Of a stretch of 22,117 nt of DNA, positions 22,079 to 22,117 are shown piece by piece. Position 1 is the first letter of the stretch. Every line of letters begins with the position of its first letter. The DNA is from CAZPZR01 sp964591105. GTDB taxonomy: Bacteria > Bacillota > Clostridia > Lachnospirales > Lachnospiraceae. The notes under the pieces are model-generated. The model made no database searches, had not been told where the DNA came from, and worked only from the letters and a program-made list of their open reading frames with translations. The stretch covers positions 1 to 22,117 of the forward strand of contig CAZPZR010000029.1 in NCBI GenBank assembly GCA_964591105.1. Direction: 5' to 3'. The position numbers were made by a program, and so were the translations under genes.

Positions 22079-22117
22079 GGTAAATTCTCCCTAATTTGTA
22101 ACCTGTCTTTCACTTTT

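Overview
This window reads as a chromosomal segment of a low-GC, Gram-positive anaerobic Clostridia, most likely a gut Lachnospiraceae. The signs are Shine-Dalgarno sites of the AGGAGG type before nearly every gene, a GlgC/GlgD pair, a rubrerythrin, a PRD-controlled PTS operon, and surface proteins ending in PKTGD sorting signals. Genus and species cannot be fixed from the sequence alone.

Layout. Bases 1-1785 (minus strand) hold the rpmG-secE-nusG-rplK-rplA' translation/secretion cluster, with its promoter at 1757-1785. Bases 1871-4226 (plus) hold the glycogen pair glgC-glgD, closed by a bidirectional terminator. Bases 4231-6615 (minus) hold an aspartate-aminotransferase-like enzyme and, upstream of it, an alpha/beta hydrolase, separated by a long dyad. 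Bases 6712-7191 (plus) hold a short DtxR/MntR-type metal regulator. Bases 7190-10763 (minus) hold a coupled pair: a secreted, sortase-anchored metallophosphoesterase followed by a YibE/F membrane protein.

Bases 10801-16330 (plus) form a nearly self-contained PTS locus: HPr-1, an antiterminator (RAT) target overlapping a terminator, an EIICBA sugar permease, a LicT/GlcT-type antiterminator, HPr-2 and Enzyme I. The sugar phosphorelay and its own RNA-binding switch are encoded together, and the leader terminator gates everything downstream of HPr-1. Both HPr proteins keep His15 but have no serine at position 46.

Bases 16329-22117 (minus) hold an ABC-F ATPase, a rubrerythrin, an odd chimeric protein (winged-helix regulator N-terminus fused in frame to a FIVAR/Fn3/PKTGD surface-protein C-terminus), a decayed small ORF, a von Willebrand A-domain protein and a macro-domain protein with a C-terminal helix-turn-helix-like region.

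The strongest candidates for something undescribed are the regulator/surface-protein chimera at 18689-19924, the antitermination gate over the general PTS enzymes combined with the Ser46-less HPr pair, and the macro-HTH plus VWA pair. All calls come from reading the sequence; no database search was run.
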